This document shows positions 25,127-33,961 of a stretch of 64,000 bases of DNA, piece by piece. This DNA is from JAFALK01 sp042701975. Lineage in GTDB: Bacteria; Pseudomonadota; Gammaproteobacteria; Burkholderiales; Burkholderiaceae_C. The notes under the pieces were generated by a model. The model was given only the letters and a program-made list of their open reading frames with translations. It made no database searches and was not told the DNA's origin. The position numbers were made by a program, and so were the translations under genes. Location: NCBI GenBank assembly GCA_042701975.1, contig CP170561.1, positions 2,914,001 through 2,978,000 on the forward strand, written 5' to 3'. How positions within the stretch are numbered: position 1 is the first letter of the stretch; each line of letters begins with the position of its first letter.

Positions 25127-25999
25127 ATGGCGACCCCCATGCGCTTCAATCTCCCGACGCCGCTGGAGTACTTTGCGGCCCTGGTGGCTGACGACAGCCA
25201 GATCAATCTGCTCGAAGCTGCCGCCTGCATCGCGCAGGATGAATTTCCCCGGCTCAACGTCCAGGCCGTCGTCGACGAGGTCGACAAGCTCGGCGATCGC
25301 CTGATGCGCCGCCTGCCCGGCGATGCAGCAGCCGGTCACCGGGTCCGCGCGCTAACCCGTTACTTCCATGCCGAGCTCGGCTTCGCCGGCAACGTCAACA
25401 ACTACTACGACAGCGGCAACAGCTACTTGCACCACGTGCTGGCCACGCGGCGCGGCATCCCGATCAGCCTGGCCGTGATCTTCATGGAACTGGCCGCTCA
25501 GCTGGGCCTGCGTGCCCAAGGCGTGTCCTTCCCCGGCCATTTCCTGGTCAAGATGCGGGTGGGCACGAACGAACTGCTGCTGGACCCGTTCACGGGCGAA
25601 TCGCTCTCGCGCAGCCGGCTCGACGAGATCTTGCAGTCCTACCGCCAGGTCAGCGGCCTGGGCGCTGAAGCCGAGATGCCGCTCGAATACTTCCTCCAGC
25701 CCGCCACCAAGCGCCAGATCCTGGCCCGCATGCTGCGCAACCTGAAGGAAATCCACCGCCAGGCGCAGGACTGGCCGCGCCTGCTGGCCGTGCAGCAACG
25801 GCTGGTGTTGCTGCTGCCCCAGGACCTGCAGGAGCGCCGCGACCGCGGCCTGGTGCTCGAAGCGCTGGGCCATTGGCCGGCTGCTGCTGCCGATCTGACG
25901 CATTACCTCAGCGCGCAGGGCGACGGTGACTCCAGCAATGAAGACCTGCGCGCACGGCTGGAGCGGCTGCGCAGTTCCGGACTTCCACCTTTGCACTGA
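25127..25999 (+). CDS. SirB1-family transglutaminase-like protein
   Basis: 290 residues: LEYFAALVADDSQINLLEAA, then the transglutaminase-like core NVNNYYDSGNSYLHHVLATRRGIPISLAVIF and GVSFPGHFLVKM, and a C-terminal helical TPR-like part. In this family the core Cys is usually replaced, as here where the loop reads NSYLHHVLATRRGIP, so protease or transglutaminase activity is doubtful. Role unknown. It follows murJ by 10 bases. A second ATG at 25139 is possible. Confidence 0.82.
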   Translation: MATPMRFNLPTPLEYFAALVADDSQINLLEAAACIAQDEFPRLNVQAVVDEVDKLGDRLMRRLPGDAAAGHRVRALTRYFHAELGFAGNVNNYYDSGNSYLHHVLATRRGIPISLAVIFMELAAQLGLRAQGVSFPGHFLVKMRVGTNELLLDPFTGESLSRSRLDEILQSYRQVSGLGAEAEMPLEYFLQPATKRQILARMLRNLKEIHRQAQDWPRLLAVQQRLVLLLPQDLQERRDRGLVLEALGHWPAAAADLTHYLSAQGDGDSSNEDLRARLERLRSSGLPPLH

Positions 26000-26026
26000 C
26001 CGGCTGCGCTGATAATCGCGGCCTCC

Positions 26027-27091
26027 ATGAAGCTCACCTCCCACCAACGTCTGGCGTTGGGCTGGGTTCTGGTCTCCGCGGCGGCTTTCGGCCTGCTGTG
26101 GCTGCTGGCCCCCGTGCTCACCCCCTTCATCATCGCGGCCGTGCTGGCTTACGCGCTGGCGCCGGCCGTGGAGGCGCTTGCCCGCCGGCGGGTGCCGCGT
26201 GCCCTGGCTGTCCTGCTGGTCGAGCTGATCTTTTTCCTGGTCCTGCTGTCGCTGCTGCTGATGGTCGTGCCCATCCTGGCCAAGGAGCTGCCGCTGCTGC
26301 GCAACCAGATCCCGGCGCTGGCCCAGGTCTTTGACGAACGTCTTTCGCCCTGGCTGGCCCAGTACGGCGTGCAGGTCTCGCTGGACCCGGCATCCATCAA
26401 GGCCTTCGTCCTCAAGTACCTGGATGCCAACCTGGAAGAGTGGCTGGGTACGGCGCTGTCATCGGCCCGCATTGGCGGCTCGATGCTGCTGGCCCTGGTC
26501 GGCAACCTGGTGCTGATGCCCATGGTGCTGTTCTACCTGCTGCTGGACTGGCCGCAGTTGATCGCGCGGGCCTGGAGCTTCGTGCCGCCGCGCCTGCTGG
26601 ACCGCGTGAGCGATTTCCTCGGCGAGTGCGATTCCATGCTGGGCCAGTACCTGCGTGGCCAGCTGCTGGTGATGCTGGCACTGGCCGTTTACTACTCCGT
26701 CGCCCTGGCGCTGTGCGGCTTCGATCTGGCCTTGCCCATCGGCGTGTTCACCGGCCTGGCCGTGTGCGTGCCGTACCTCGGCTTCGGCCTGGGCTTGGTG
26801 CTGGCGCTGCTGGCGGCCGCGCTGCAATTTGCCAGTCTGCAGGGCGTGCTGCTCGTGGGCCTGGTCTTCGGCTTCGGCCAGCTGATCGAAGGCTTCTTCC
26901 TGACGCCGCGGCTGGTGGGCGAGCGCATCGGCCTGTCTCCGCTGATGGTGATCTTCGCCCTGTTGGCCTTTGGCCACCTCTTCGGCTTTGTCGGCGTGCT
27001 CGTCGCCCTGCCGGTCAGCGCCGTGGGCGTCGTGGCCGCGCGCCGGCTGCGCCAGCTGTACCTTGGCAGCACTCTCTACCGTTCCCCTTGA
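26027..27091 (+). CDS. AI-2E/PerM-family membrane transporter
   Basis: 354 residues with the UPF0118/PerM topology: two N-terminal helices, a soluble segment (about residues 85-150), then five or six helices, and the family motif FGQLIEGFFLTPRLVGERIGL. Some relatives move autoinducer-2 or cations; no substrate can be assigned here. The stop overlaps the TTG start of hda, so the two are translationally coupled. Confidence 0.88.
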   Translation: MKLTSHQRLALGWVLVSAAAFGLLWLLAPVLTPFIIAAVLAYALAPAVEALARRRVPRALAVLLVELIFFLVLLSLLLMVVPILAKELPLLRNQIPALAQVFDERLSPWLAQYGVQVSLDPASIKAFVLKYLDANLEEWLGTALSSARIGGSMLLALVGNLVLMPMVLFYLLLDWPQLIARAWSFVPPRLLDRVSDFLGECDSMLGQYLRGQLLVMLALAVYYSVALALCGFDLALPIGVFTGLAVCVPYLGFGLGLVLALLAAALQFASLQGVLLVGLVFGFGQLIEGFFLTPRLVGERIGLSPLMVIFALLAFGHLFGFVGVLVALPVSAVGVVAARRLRQLYLGSTLYRSP

Positions 27092-27762
27092 AGCAGATCC
27101 CGCTCTCCATCGGCCCTGCGCCGCTGTTCACCTTTGACAACCTGCTGCCCGGCGCTAACGCCGCGGCGCTGGCCCATCTGCACGCGCTCAAGATCGGCGC
27201 GCCGCCGGTCTTCCTCTGGGGCGCCGCCGGCAGTGGCAAGACCCATGCGCTGCGCGCTCTGGCCCATGAGTGGCAGCAGGGCGGGGCGCAGGTCGGCTGG
27301 TACGACGCCGACACCAGCCTGCCCTGGGAGTTGCCCGCGCAGCCGAGCCTGCTGCTCTTCGACGACTGCCAGCGCTTCGATCCGCTGCAGCAGCACGCGG
27401 CCTTCGCGCTTTTTGTCGAAGCCGCGACCCACGGCCTGGCCGTGGTGGCTTCCGGCAGCGCACCGCCGACCGATCTGGACCTGCGCGAAGACCTGCGCAC
27501 CCGCCTCGGCTGGGGCCCGACCTTCGCGCTGGAGCCGCTCTCGGAGGCCGAAACGCGTGCGGCCCTGCGCCGCGAGGCCGACCGCCGCGGCCTGCTGCTC
27601 TCGGACGAAGTCATCGACTACCTGCTGACCCGCTTCGTCCGCGACCTCAAGCACCTGATGGGCCTGCTGCTGCGGCTCGACGATTTCTCGATGGTGCACA
27701 AGCGCGCCATCACCATCCCTTTGCTCAAACAGATGCTCGCCGATGAATCTGACGCTCTTTGA
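27088..27762 (+). CDS. hda: DnaA regulatory inactivator Hda
   Basis: 224 residues, a single AAA+ domain of the DnaA type: MKQIPLSIGPAPLFTFDNLL at the N-terminus (clamp-binding QxxL-like element QIPLSI), Walker A LWGAAGSGKTHAL, Walker B LLLFDDCQRF, and an arginine-rich sensor region. Hda with the beta clamp stimulates ATP hydrolysis by DnaA after initiation. The start is TTG at 27088 overlapping the transporter stop (TTGA), the only start giving the conserved N-terminus; no Shine-Dalgarno is visible. Confidence 0.9.
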   Translation: MKQIPLSIGPAPLFTFDNLLPGANAAALAHLHALKIGAPPVFLWGAAGSGKTHALRALAHEWQQGGAQVGWYDADTSLPWELPAQPSLLLFDDCQRFDPLQQHAAFALFVEAATHGLAVVASGSAPPTDLDLREDLRTRLGWGPTFALEPLSEAETRAALRREADRRGLLLSDEVIDYLLTRFVRDLKHLMGLLLRLDDFSMVHKRAITIPLLKQMLADESDAL

Positions 27763-28411
27763 CCTGGACGGGACCCTGATCCCCGGCGACTCCGATCACG
27801 CCTTCGGCGGCTACATGGTCGACATCGGCTGGGCCGACGGCGAAGCCTGGCGCGCCCGCAACGACCAGTTCTACGCCGACTACTGCGCCGGCCACCTGGA
27901 TCTGAACGCCTACATCGAGTTCACCACTGGCGCCTGGCGCCAGCGCCCGGCCGAAGAAGTGGCCGCCATGCAGGAACGCTTCAGCCGCGAGGTGATGGCC
28001 GACCAACTGCTGCCTCAGGCGCGCGCCCTGGTCCAGCGCCACCAGGCGGCGGGCGATCTCGTGGCCATCGTCACCGCCACCAATGAATTCGTCACGGCGC
28101 CGATCGCGCGCGCCTTCGGCGTCGAGCACCTGATCGCCGTCGAGCTGGAGCGCTCGGTGGACGGGGGCTACACCGGCCGAATCAAGGGCACGCCGTCCTT
28201 CCAGGCGGGCAAGATCACTCGGGTGCACGAGTGGTTGGCCGGCTTGGGGCGACAATGGCAGGATTTCGAGCGCGTCAACTTCTACAGCGACTCGATCAAC
28301 GACCTGCCTTTGCTGGAGCTGGCCTCGCATCCCGTGGCCACGAACCCGGCGCCCTCGCTGGAAAAGATTGCCGCCGAACGCGGCTGGCCCATCCTGAATC
28401 TGTTTTCATGA
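27743..28411 (+). CDS. HAD-IB family phosphatase
   Basis: 222 residues of the SerB-like HAD family: LTLFDLDGTLIPGDSDH (catalytic DxDGT), AIVTATNEFVTAPIA (motif II Thr), GKITRVHEWL (motif III Lys), and FYSDSINDLPLLELA (motif IV). A small-molecule phosphatase; substrates include phosphoserine or other organic phosphates. It overlaps hda by 20 bases and pcnB by 4 (ATGA), one continuous operon from the PerM-like gene to folK and beyond. Confidence 0.88.
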   Translation: MNLTLFDLDGTLIPGDSDHAFGGYMVDIGWADGEAWRARNDQFYADYCAGHLDLNAYIEFTTGAWRQRPAEEVAAMQERFSREVMADQLLPQARALVQRHQAAGDLVAIVTATNEFVTAPIARAFGVEHLIAVELERSVDGGYTGRIKGTPSFQAGKITRVHEWLAGLGRQWQDFERVNFYSDSINDLPLLELASHPVATNPAPSLEKIAAERGWPILNLFS

Positions 28412-29982
28412 TTAAAAAGTTCATTGACAAGCTGCTCGGCAAGCCGACTTCCGTGCTGGGCAAGCGCGTCGAGATTCCGGTCTCCGAGCACGGCATCGAC
28501 CCGAACCTGCTCGACGACCGTGCGGTGCGCGTGGTCGAGACGCTGACCGAAGGCGGCTTCGAGGCCTACATCGTCGGCGGCGCCGTGCGCGACCTGCTGC
28601 TGGGCCTGCGCCCCAAGGATTTCGACGTGGCCACCAACGCCACGCCCGAGCAGGTCAAGAACCTGTTCCGCCGCGCCTTCATCATCGGCCGGCGCTTCCG
28701 CATCGTCCACGTGGTCTACGGCCGTGGCCGCGAGCATGAGGTGATCGAGGTCTCGACCTTCCGCGCCCTGCTGGGCAGCGAGAGCGCCGAGCACGTCAAG
28801 GGCAACGAGAAGACCTCCAAGGCCGAGCTGGCCGGCAAGAGCCACGTGGTGGACGCTGAAGGCCGCGTGCTGCGCGACAACGTCTGGGGCCCGCAGATCG
28901 AGGACGCCGCGCGCCGCGACTACACCGTCAACGCCATGTACTACGACCCGCAGCGCCAGCTGGTGGTCGACTACCACGGCGGCCTGGCCGACGCCCGCAA
29001 GAAGCTGCTGCGCATCATTGGTGATGCCGAGACGCGCTATCGCGAAGACCCGGTGCGCATCATCCGCGCGGTGCGCTTCTCGGCCAAGCTGGGCTTCGAG
29101 CTGGAAGCCAAGACCAAGACGCCGATCAAGGCCTGCCTGCCCCTGCTGGAGAACGTGCCTGCCTCGCGCATGTTCGACGAGATGATCAAGCTGCTGCAGA
29201 CCGGCCACTCGCTGGCCAGTCTGGAAGCCCTGCGCAAGCTCGGCCTCTCGCGTGGCGTGTTCCCGATCCTGGACGCCACGCTCAATGCCAAGGGCGAGCT
29301 GGCCGACGACGCTGCGGGCAAGTTCGTCCGCATGGCTTTTGAAGACACCGATCGCCGCGTGGCGCAGAACCGTGGCGTGGCGCCGAGCTTCATGCTGGCC
29401 TGCATGCTGTGGCGCGAGGTCAAGGAGCGCTGGGAACGCAATCGCAAGGCCGGCGAGCCGACCGTGCCGGCGCTGTCGATGGCCATCGACGCGGTCTTTG
29501 ATGCCCGCATTGGCGACATCTCCGGCCGCGGCAAGCTGGCCACCGACATGCGCGAGATCTGGATGATGCAGACCCGCTTCGAGCGCCGCACGGGCTCGGG
29601 CGTGTTCAGCCTGGTGGAGCAGCCGCGCTACCGCGCCGGCTACGACTTCCTGCGCCTGCGTGCCGACGCCGGCGAGGTCGAAGGCGCGCTGGCCGACTGG
29701 TGGGACGACTTCGCCCAAGGCAACGAGGACGAGCGTTCCACGCTGCTGGCCGAGGCCCGCGAAACCAGCAAGCAGCAGCCGCGCCGCGTGCCGAAGACGC
29801 ATCAGGTGCCGCGCAAGGATGCAGCGCCCAGGTCTGTTGAGTCGGCTGAATCGGCCGACGAGCGCGATGACAGCGATGAATCTGAAGGGGGTGGCGAGAG
29901 CGCTTCCTCCTCCGCCCCGAAGAAGCGCCGCCGCCGTCGCAAGCCGCGTCCCGCGGGAGCTGCGCCCGCCGCGGCCGAGTGA
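28408..29982 (+). CDS. pcnB: Poly(A) polymerase I
   Basis: 524 residues of the class II nucleotidyltransferase family. VGGAVRDLLLGLRPKDFDVATNATPEQV carries the GG and DxD active-site elements; RRDYTVNAMYYDP and RYREDPVRIIRAVRFSAKLGF are tRNA-nucleotidyltransferase/PcnB signatures. It adds 3' poly(A) tails that promote RNA decay. The last 90 residues are acidic then very basic (KKRRRRRKPRP), typical of PcnB RNA-binding tails. ATGA start overlap upstream, GTGA overlap with folK. Confidence 0.93.
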   Translation: MIKKFIDKLLGKPTSVLGKRVEIPVSEHGIDPNLLDDRAVRVVETLTEGGFEAYIVGGAVRDLLLGLRPKDFDVATNATPEQVKNLFRRAFIIGRRFRIVHVVYGRGREHEVIEVSTFRALLGSESAEHVKGNEKTSKAELAGKSHVVDAEGRVLRDNVWGPQIEDAARRDYTVNAMYYDPQRQLVVDYHGGLADARKKLLRIIGDAETRYREDPVRIIRAVRFSAKLGFELEAKTKTPIKACLPLLENVPASRMFDEMIKLLQTGHSLASLEALRKLGLSRGVFPILDATLNAKGELADDAAGKFVRMAFEDTDRRVAQNRGVAPSFMLACMLWREVKERWERNRKAGEPTVPALSMAIDAVFDARIGDISGRGKLATDMREIWMMQTRFERRTGSGVFSLVEQPRYRAGYDFLRLRADAGEVEGALADWWDDFAQGNEDERSTLLAEARETSKQQPRRVPKTHQVPRKDAAPRSVESAESADERDDSDESEGGGESASSSAPKKRRRRRKPRPAGAAPAAAE

Positions 29983-30461
29983 GCGGATTGGCGCTGACCG
30001 AGGCTTTTATCGGCCTCGGTGCCAATCTGGGTGACGCCGCTGCCGCGCTGCGCAGCGCGCTGGACAAGCTGGCCCATCTGCCGCGGACGCGTCTGGTCCA
30101 GGCCTCCAGCTTCTACCGCACCGCGCCTGTCGATGCCGGCGGCCCGGACTACCTGAACGCTGCCGCTCGCATCGAAACGGGCCTGGATCCACATGCGCTG
30201 CTCGACGCGCTGCAGGCCATCGAGCTCGACCACGGCCGTGAGCGCCCCTATGTCAACGCACCGCGCACGCTGGACCTGGACCTGCTGCTCTACGGCGAGC
30301 AGCACATCGCCAGCGCGCGCCTGACCGTGCCGCATCCGCGCATGCTGGAGCGCGCCTTCGTGCTGCAGCCGCTGCTGGAGATCGCGCCCGAGCGGCGAGA
30401 CCTTCAAGCGCATCTTGCAGCGCTTGCTGATCAAAGGATAGAAAGGATCCAAGGACTGTGA
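29979..30461 (+). CDS. folK: 2-amino-4-hydroxy-6-hydroxymethyldihydropteridine diphosphokinase
   Basis: 160 residues of the HPPK family in folate synthesis: AFIGLGANLGD, SSFYRTAPVDAGGPDYLNAA, RTLDLDLLLYGEQ (the Mg-binding DxD), and TVPHPRMLERAFVLQPL. It transfers pyrophosphate from ATP to the pterin. GTG start inside the pcnB stop (GTGA). pcnB-folK is a well-known bacterial gene order. Confidence 0.95.
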   Translation: MSGLALTEAFIGLGANLGDAAAALRSALDKLAHLPRTRLVQASSFYRTAPVDAGGPDYLNAAARIETGLDPHALLDALQAIELDHGRERPYVNAPRTLDLDLLLYGEQHIASARLTVPHPRMLERAFVLQPLLEIAPERRDLQAHLAALADQRIERIQGL

Positions 30462-30820
30462 ACTTGCTCACCTCCATTGCCGGCTGGCAAACCATCGGCC
30501 TGCTGATCGCCTCCAACGTCTTCATGACGGTGGCCTGGTACGGCCACCTCAAGAGCCTCTCCACCAAGGCCTGGTGGGTGGCAGCCATGATCAGCTGGGG
30601 CATCGCGCTGTTCGAGTACCTGCTGCAGGTGCCGGCCAACCGCATCGGCTTCAATGCCGGCTTCAGCCTGGCGCAGCTCAAGATCACGCAAGAGGTGATC
30701 ACGCTGGGCGTCTTCGTGCCCCTTGCCATGCTGTACATGGGCCAGCCCTTCAAGACCGATTTCATCTGGGCTGGCCTGTGCCTGATGGGCGCGGTTTATT
30801 TCATCTTCCGTTCAGCTTGA
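30458..30820 (+). CDS. DMT-like small membrane protein (DUF486 family)
   Basis: 120 residues with four predicted membrane helices: TIGLLIASNVFMTVAWYGHL, a conserved WWVAAMISWGIALFEYLLQV, the family segment PANRIGF and ITLGVFVPLAMLYMG, and a last helix. DUF486 proteins resemble half-size drug/metabolite transporters; function unknown. GTG start overlapping the folK stop (GTGA). Confidence 0.88.
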   Translation: MNLLTSIAGWQTIGLLIASNVFMTVAWYGHLKSLSTKAWWVAAMISWGIALFEYLLQVPANRIGFNAGFSLAQLKITQEVITLGVFVPLAMLYMGQPFKTDFIWAGLCLMGAVYFIFRSA

Positions 30821-30934
30821 AGACGGCCGGCGGACCGGATCCAGGCCGCCAGCCCTTACACTCCCGGCCGCGCCATATCAGATGGCAATGACGGATTGAT
30901 GACGTGCGGGTCCCGTTCCCGCCTGGGAGATGCC

Positions 30935-31582
30935 ATGTTCTTCGGCAAGCTGCTGCCCCGCGAGGGCAATTTCTTCGAACTTTTCAACACTCACGGCGGC
31001 CACATCGTGGAAGGCGCGCGCGCCTTCATGCTGATGATCCAGAACTACGCTGATCCGGACAAGCGTGAGAAGTACGCCGTCGAAGTCGACACCGCCGAGC
31101 ATGCCGCCGACCGCGTGACCGCCGAGGTCAACCGCTTGCTGCACCGCACCTTCATCACGCCGATCGACCGAGAGCAGATCCACGGCCTGATCAATGCCAT
31201 GGACGACATCGTCGACCTGCTGCAAGACTCGACTGAGACGCTGCAGCTGTATGACGTGCGCTCGATTCCGGACGACGTGATCCGCCTGGCCGAGCTCTCG
31301 GCCAAGTGCTGCGAGCGCGTGCAGCACGCCGTGAGCCTGCTGCCCAACATCAGCGAACCCAAGACCGCTGAGGCCGCGATCAAGACCTGCGAGGAGATCG
31401 ATCGCCTGGAAGGCGACGCCGACCGCGTGATGCGCAAGGCCATGTCGGCCCTGTTCCGCGAGCAAGACGACGTGCGCGAGCTCATCAAGCTCAAGGCCAT
31501 CTACGAACAGCTGGAGTCGATCTCCGACCGCTGCGAGGACGTGGCCAACCTGATCGAAGGCATCGTGCTGGAAAACGCCTGA
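30935..31582 (+). CDS. PhoU-like phosphate transport regulator (DUF47)
   Basis: 215 residues, all-helical: MFFGKLLPREGNFFELFNTH is the typical DUF47 start, followed by AEHAADRVTAEVNRLLHRTFITPIDREQI, with acidic metal-site residues, and a C-terminal ISDRCEDVANLIEGIV. DUF47 proteins pair with PiT transporters and modulate phosphate uptake. GGGAGA precedes the ATG; the PiT gene starts 2 bases after its stop. Confidence 0.92.
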   Translation: MFFGKLLPREGNFFELFNTHGGHIVEGARAFMLMIQNYADPDKREKYAVEVDTAEHAADRVTAEVNRLLHRTFITPIDREQIHGLINAMDDIVDLLQDSTETLQLYDVRSIPDDVIRLAELSAKCCERVQHAVSLLPNISEPKTAEAAIKTCEEIDRLEGDADRVMRKAMSALFREQDDVRELIKLKAIYEQLESISDRCEDVANLIEGIVLENA

Positions 31583-31584
31583 CC

Positions 31585-32592
31585 ATGACTGCAGATTCCG
31601 CCTTCTGGGTCGTGGCCCTGCTGGTGGTCATGGCCTTGCTGTTCGACTTCATGAACGGCTTCCATGACGCGGCCAACTCGATCGCTACCGTGGTCTCGAC
31701 CGGCGTGCTCAAGCCGCAGCAGGCGGTGCTGTTCGCCGCGTTCTTCAACGTCGTGGCCATCTTCGTCTTCGGGACCCACGTGGCGGCCGTCGTCGGCAAG
31801 GGCGTGGTGGATCCAAGCATCGTGGACAACCATGTGATCTTCGGGGCGCTGGCCGGGGCCATCGCCTGGAACCTGATCACCTGGTGGTACGGCATTCCTT
31901 CGAGCAGTTCGCACGCGCTGATCGGCGGTCTCGCTGGCGCGGCCGTGGCCAAGGCCGGTGCGCACAAGCTGGTGGCCTCGGGCATCCTCAAGACCGTGGC
32001 CTTCATCTTCGTCTCGCCGGTGCTGGGCTATCTGCTTGGTTCGCTGCTGATGGTGGCGGTGGCCTGGCTGTTTCGCCGTTCCTCGCCGCTGCGTGTGGAC
32101 AACTGGTTCCGCCGCCTGCAGCTCATCTCGGCCGGCCTCTACAGCCTGGGCCACGGCGGCAACGACGCGCAGAAGACCATCGGCATCATCTGGCTGCTGC
32201 TGATCAGCTCGGGCTACGCCAAGCTGCAGGACGCCTCGCCGCCCGTCTGGGTGATGATCTGCTGCTACTCGGCCATGGGCCTGGGCACGATGTTCGGCGG
32301 CTGGCGCATCGTGCGCACCATGGGCCAGAAGATCACCAAGCTCAAGCCCGTGGGCGGCTTCTGCGCCGAAACTGGCGGGGCGATGACGCTCTTCCTGGCC
32401 AGCGCGCTGGGCGTGCCGGTCTCCACTACGCACACCATCACCGGCGCCATCGTCGGCGTGGGTTCCACGCAGCGCGCCTCCAGCGTGCGCTGGGGCGTGG
32501 CCGGCAACATCGTCTGGGCCTGGATCTTCACGATCCCCGCCGCGGCCTTCATGGCCGGCATCTGCTACTGGGTGAGCCTGGAGCTCTTCTGA
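31585..32592 (+). CDS. PiT-family inorganic phosphate transporter
   Basis: 335 residues with about ten membrane helices and the two PiT signature repeats: FDFMNGFHDAANSIATVVSTG and, in the second half, GGNDAQKTIG; also PSSSSHALIGGLAG and PVSTTHTITGAIVG. It is a low-affinity phosphate (metal-phosphate) symporter driven by protons, at the inner membrane, in a two-gene unit with the DUF47 regulator. Confidence 0.94.
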   Translation: MTADSAFWVVALLVVMALLFDFMNGFHDAANSIATVVSTGVLKPQQAVLFAAFFNVVAIFVFGTHVAAVVGKGVVDPSIVDNHVIFGALAGAIAWNLITWWYGIPSSSSHALIGGLAGAAVAKAGAHKLVASGILKTVAFIFVSPVLGYLLGSLLMVAVAWLFRRSSPLRVDNWFRRLQLISAGLYSLGHGGNDAQKTIGIIWLLLISSGYAKLQDASPPVWVMICCYSAMGLGTMFGGWRIVRTMGQKITKLKPVGGFCAETGGAMTLFLASALGVPVSTTHTITGAIVGVGSTQRASSVRWGVAGNIVWAWIFTIPAAAFMAGICYWVSLELF

Positions 32593-32596
32593 GCGT

Positions 32597-33016
32597 TCAG
32601 CGCTCGGCCTGGCTCTCGAAGTAGCGCTGGGCCGAGAAGGCGATGGTGGACATCAGCGTGATGCCGCCAATCGCCACGCCCAGCACCACCGCAATGATCG
32701 GCCCCCAGCGCGTGGCGCGCGCACCCCAGCGCTCATCCGGCGAGAGACCGTAGAACACGGCGCAAGCCGCGCCTTGGAACAGCATCAGCCCCAGCAGCGG
32801 CAGCAGCAGCCAGGCCAGGCGGTCGTCCTGGCCGAAGGCCTCCATGCGCTGGACGCCGTAAAAGCCGGCCAGCGTCGGCACGGCATGCAGCCAGGCCAGC
32901 TTGTCTCCCAGGCCGCGCAGGTAGAAGCGGTGGGCACCGAAAGCGCCGCCCAGCAGCGCAGACCAGGCAGTGATCGTCTTGGACTTGCCCAGCGTCGTCG
33001 ATGACGTCGCCGCCAT
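32597..33016 (-). CDS. TM2-domain membrane protein
   Basis: 139 residues. The N-terminal TM2 motif (GGAFGAHRFYLRGLGDK) is followed by hydrophobic stretches at about 70-90 and 105-130. TM2 proteins are small inner-membrane proteins of unknown role. The ATG at 33016 overlaps the GNAT stop (TGATG); the gene ends 4 bases from the convergent phosphate transporter. Confidence 0.82.
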   Translation of the reverse strand: MAATSSTTLGKSKTITAWSALLGGAFGAHRFYLRGLGDKLAWLHAVPTLAGFYGVQRMEAFGQDDRLAWLLLPLLGLMLFQGAACAVFYGLSPDERWGARATRWGPIIAVVLGVAIGGITLMSTIAFSAQRYFESQAER

Positions 33017-33546
33017 CACGCGGCGTCCACCGCGTCGCCCTGGCCCAGCTGGCGCTGCATCAGCACCACGTCCAGCCAGCGGCCGAACTTCCAGCCGGAG
33101 CTCTTCAGCACGCCGGTGTGCTCGAAGCCCAGGGCCGTGTGCAAGCCAACCGAGCCCTTGTTGTCGGCATCGCCAATCACGGCCAGCATCTGCCGGCCGC
33201 CGGCCGCTTCGCAGCGCGCAATCAGCTCGGCCAGCAGCAGCTTGCCCAGGCCCTTGCCCTGGGCCGTCGGCGCGAGGTAGATCGAATCTTCCAGGCAGTA
33301 ACGGTAGGCCAGGCGAGGGCGGAAATAGTTGGCATAGGCATAACCGGCCACTTTGCCGTCAACCTCGGCCACCAGAAAGGGCAGGCCGCGCGACAGCACC
33401 TCGGTGCGGCGGCGGGTCATCTCGATGACATCGGGCACTTCGGTCTCGAAAGTGCCGGTGCCGTGCAGGACGGCGTGGGCGTAAATCGCCTGGATGGCGG
33501 GTAAATCGGCCTCGGTACTGGGGCGCAGAACGATCTTGGGTTGCAT
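33016..33546 (-). CDS. GNAT acetyltransferase, phosphinothricin N-acetyltransferase-like
   Basis: 176 residues: AIQAIYAHAVLHGTGTFETE, the segment YANYFRPRLAYRYCLEDSIY, the acetyl-CoA loop APTAQGKGLGKLLLAELI (QGKGLG), and HTALGFEHTGVLKSSGWKFG. This pattern is typical of the Pat/Bar and YwnH group, which N-acetylate phosphinothricin, methionine sulfone or related amino-acid analogues. First gene of a two-gene unit with the TM2 protein. The true substrate is unknown. Confidence 0.88.
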   Translation of the reverse strand: MQPKIVLRPSTEADLPAIQAIYAHAVLHGTGTFETEVPDVIEMTRRRTEVLSRGLPFLVAEVDGKVAGYAYANYFRPRLAYRYCLEDSIYLAPTAQGKGLGKLLLAELIARCEAAGGRQMLAVIGDADNKGSVGLHTALGFEHTGVLKSSGWKFGRWLDVVLMQRQLGQGDAVDAA

Positions 33547-33550
33547 GGGG

Positions 33551-33580
33551 TTTCCAGATATTGCGCGGCGAGTTTATAAT
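33551..33580 (+). promoter_or_regulatory. Sigma-70 promoter of the rpsP operon
   Basis: A perfect TATAAT at 33575-33580 with TTTCCA at 33551-33556, 18-base spacing, inside the 157-base gap before rpsP. It would give a leader of about 115 bases, long enough for regulation. Confidence 0.65.
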
Positions 33581-33703
33581 CTTTGGTTTTCGGCGCTGGT
33601 CTGGCAGGTGTCAGGCGTATCTACAGCAAGCTGAAGACAATTGATTCTCTCGCCCTGAGTGTCTCCCGGAGCGTTGGATCGCAGATTCATTCAAGGATTC
33701 ATC

Positions 33704-33955
33704 ATGGTCGTGATTCGTCTCACCCGCGGCGGCGCCAAGAAGCGCCCCTTCTACAACATCGTCGTTGCCAACAGCCAGAACCGTCGTGACGGCCGCTTCA
33801 TCGAGCGCCTGGGCTTCTACAACCCCGTGGCTTCGGGCGCTGCCGAAACGCTGCGCGTCCAACTGGACCGCGTGGCCTACTGGACCGGCGTCGGTGCGCA
33901 AATGTCGCCCGCCGTGACCCGCCTGGTCGGCGAAGCCAAGAAGGCTGCCGCCTAA
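33704..33955 (+). CDS. rpsP: 30S ribosomal protein S16
   Basis: 83 residues: MVVIRLTRGGAKKRPFYNIV, RRDGRFIERLGFYNP, and RVAYWTGVGAQMSPAV. S16 is needed for 30S assembly. First gene of the classical rpsP-rimM-trmD-rplS operon. The ATG at 33704 gives the family start; the earlier in-frame TTG does not. Confidence 0.97.
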   Translation: MVVIRLTRGGAKKRPFYNIVVANSQNRRDGRFIERLGFYNPVASGAAETLRVQLDRVAYWTGVGAQMSPAVTRLVGEAKKAAA

Positions 33956-33961
33956 GTTTGC